Under the pieces are notes generated by a model, which did not search any database, was not told the origin of the DNA, and saw nothing but the letters and a program-made list of their open reading frames with translations. The translations under genes were made by a program, and so were the position numbers. A stretch of DNA of 64,000 bases, from positions 11,599,001 to 11,663,000 of the forward strand of contig OX387199.1 in assembly GCA_947561715.1 (NCBI GenBank), written 5' to 3'. Of this stretch, positions 63,701 through 64,000 are shown one piece after another. The DNA comes from Ascidia mentula. Lineage: Eukaryota; Chordata; Ascidiacea; Phlebobranchia; Ascidiidae. How positions within the stretch are numbered: position 1 is the first letter of the stretch; every line of letters starts with the position of its first letter.

Positions 63701-64000
63701 AAAAAAACCACCAATATGTAGCACTAATATCAAATAAGCATCATTTGATTTTGAAGCAACAGTTCTGATTTGGTCCCCAACTGCAATCCAACCCTAAAAA
63801 ATTATGATAGAGGCATTATGCTTTTACAACAAGTATAAATCATAGGTCTCACTGACAAAAGGGTATTACTTTTTTTATGCTGCAGTCTCGGGTGTCAAAA
63901 CTAATACATGATGTTTTCATGTTGGAAGGCATTTCATCCCACCAGTTATACCAGTAACCATAATGGGGAGCAGTATTGGCAGGACATAACTTGCAGGCTG
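60764..64000 (-). CDS. ELAPOR1/2 (KIAA1324/EIG121) homologue, 3' part
   Basis: The gene continues beyond the window, so its 5' part is missing. Exons found downward include 63342-63256, 63161-62977, 62921-62799, 62636-62519, 62455-62311, 62190-62105, 61687-61561, 61472-61291 and 61082-60917. More lie at about 63870-64000, 63700-63793, 63613-63686 and 63419-63552. Cys-rich modules (EKCIPCPAGSYANTTTRQC, CPDGTCDGCTFKFLW) precede a single membrane span (GSFFIMLLLLVMLTVTCRYW). A cytoplasmic tail follows, EYKYHKLVVN then LPAADSCALSD, matching the LPAADSCA of human ELAPOR. Family proteins are type I membrane proteins of endosomes and lysosomes linked to autophagy. The join between 62105 and 61687 does not keep phase as drawn, so a further exon or another splice site is missing. 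The final exon, reading STDFFCPSTTTTRLKN to a stop at 60764, is tentative. Confidence 0.8.
61123..61208. repeat. Small possible MITE in an ELAPOR intron
   Basis: The 86-bp segment begins CAGGGGTGGATCCAGGA. Its right end reversed is CAGGGACAGGTCCAGGA, 13 of 17 bases equal. The first motif is common at the ends of invertebrate DNA transposons. No target duplication is visible. Confidence 0.35.

Overview
The window is nuclear DNA of an animal, most likely an ascidian tunicate of the Ciona type. It is AT-rich and gene-dense. Its many GT-AG introns are often only 55-100 bp, and it carries single genes of chordate type: one complete vertebrate-like filamin, an AQP8-type aquaporin, CFAP276, a SAMD7/11-type protein, a Wnt and an ELAPOR/KIAA1324 homologue. 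The species is inferred. All gene models below were built by hand from splice signals, reading phase and remembered family sequences. No search was run.

Layout. 1414-2906 (+) is an AQP8-like aquaporin with both NPA boxes altered. 6592-25504 (+) is a 47-exon gene for a coiled-coil protein of about 2,360 residues, probably CCDC162-like. Its 4.2-kb intron (19655-23826) holds a complete opposite-strand gene at 19958-23309 (-), a RING/coiled-coil/NHL protein of TRIM-NHL type. 25860-27002 (-) is CFAP276 (C1orf194), tail-to-tail with the coiled-coil gene. 29823-45600 (+) is a complete filamin of 52 exons. 47512-54062 (+) is a SAND + SAM protein of the SAMD7/SAMD11 group, with two adjacent hAT-type MITEs in one intron. 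55270-59395 (+) is a Wnt with a long basic C-terminal tail. 60764 to the window end (-) is the 3' part of an ELAPOR1/2 homologue, which continues past base 64000.

The genes do not form one pathway. The structural ones relate to the actin cytoskeleton (filamin) and to cilia (CFAP276, and perhaps the CCDC162-like gene). The others are signalling or regulatory (Wnt, SAND-SAM, TRIM-NHL).

The richest region is the filamin. It has two equal-length alternative exons for the end of the second calponin-homology domain, an extra copy of Ig repeats 2-3, and an in-frame cassette inside repeat 14. It also has a 15-nt microexon, an 86-codon exon at the place where vertebrate FLNC carries its insert in repeat 20, two GC-AG introns, and no repeats 22-23. 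I found no rRNA gene, intact tRNA gene, CRISPR array, prokaryotic operon or retrovirus-like element.
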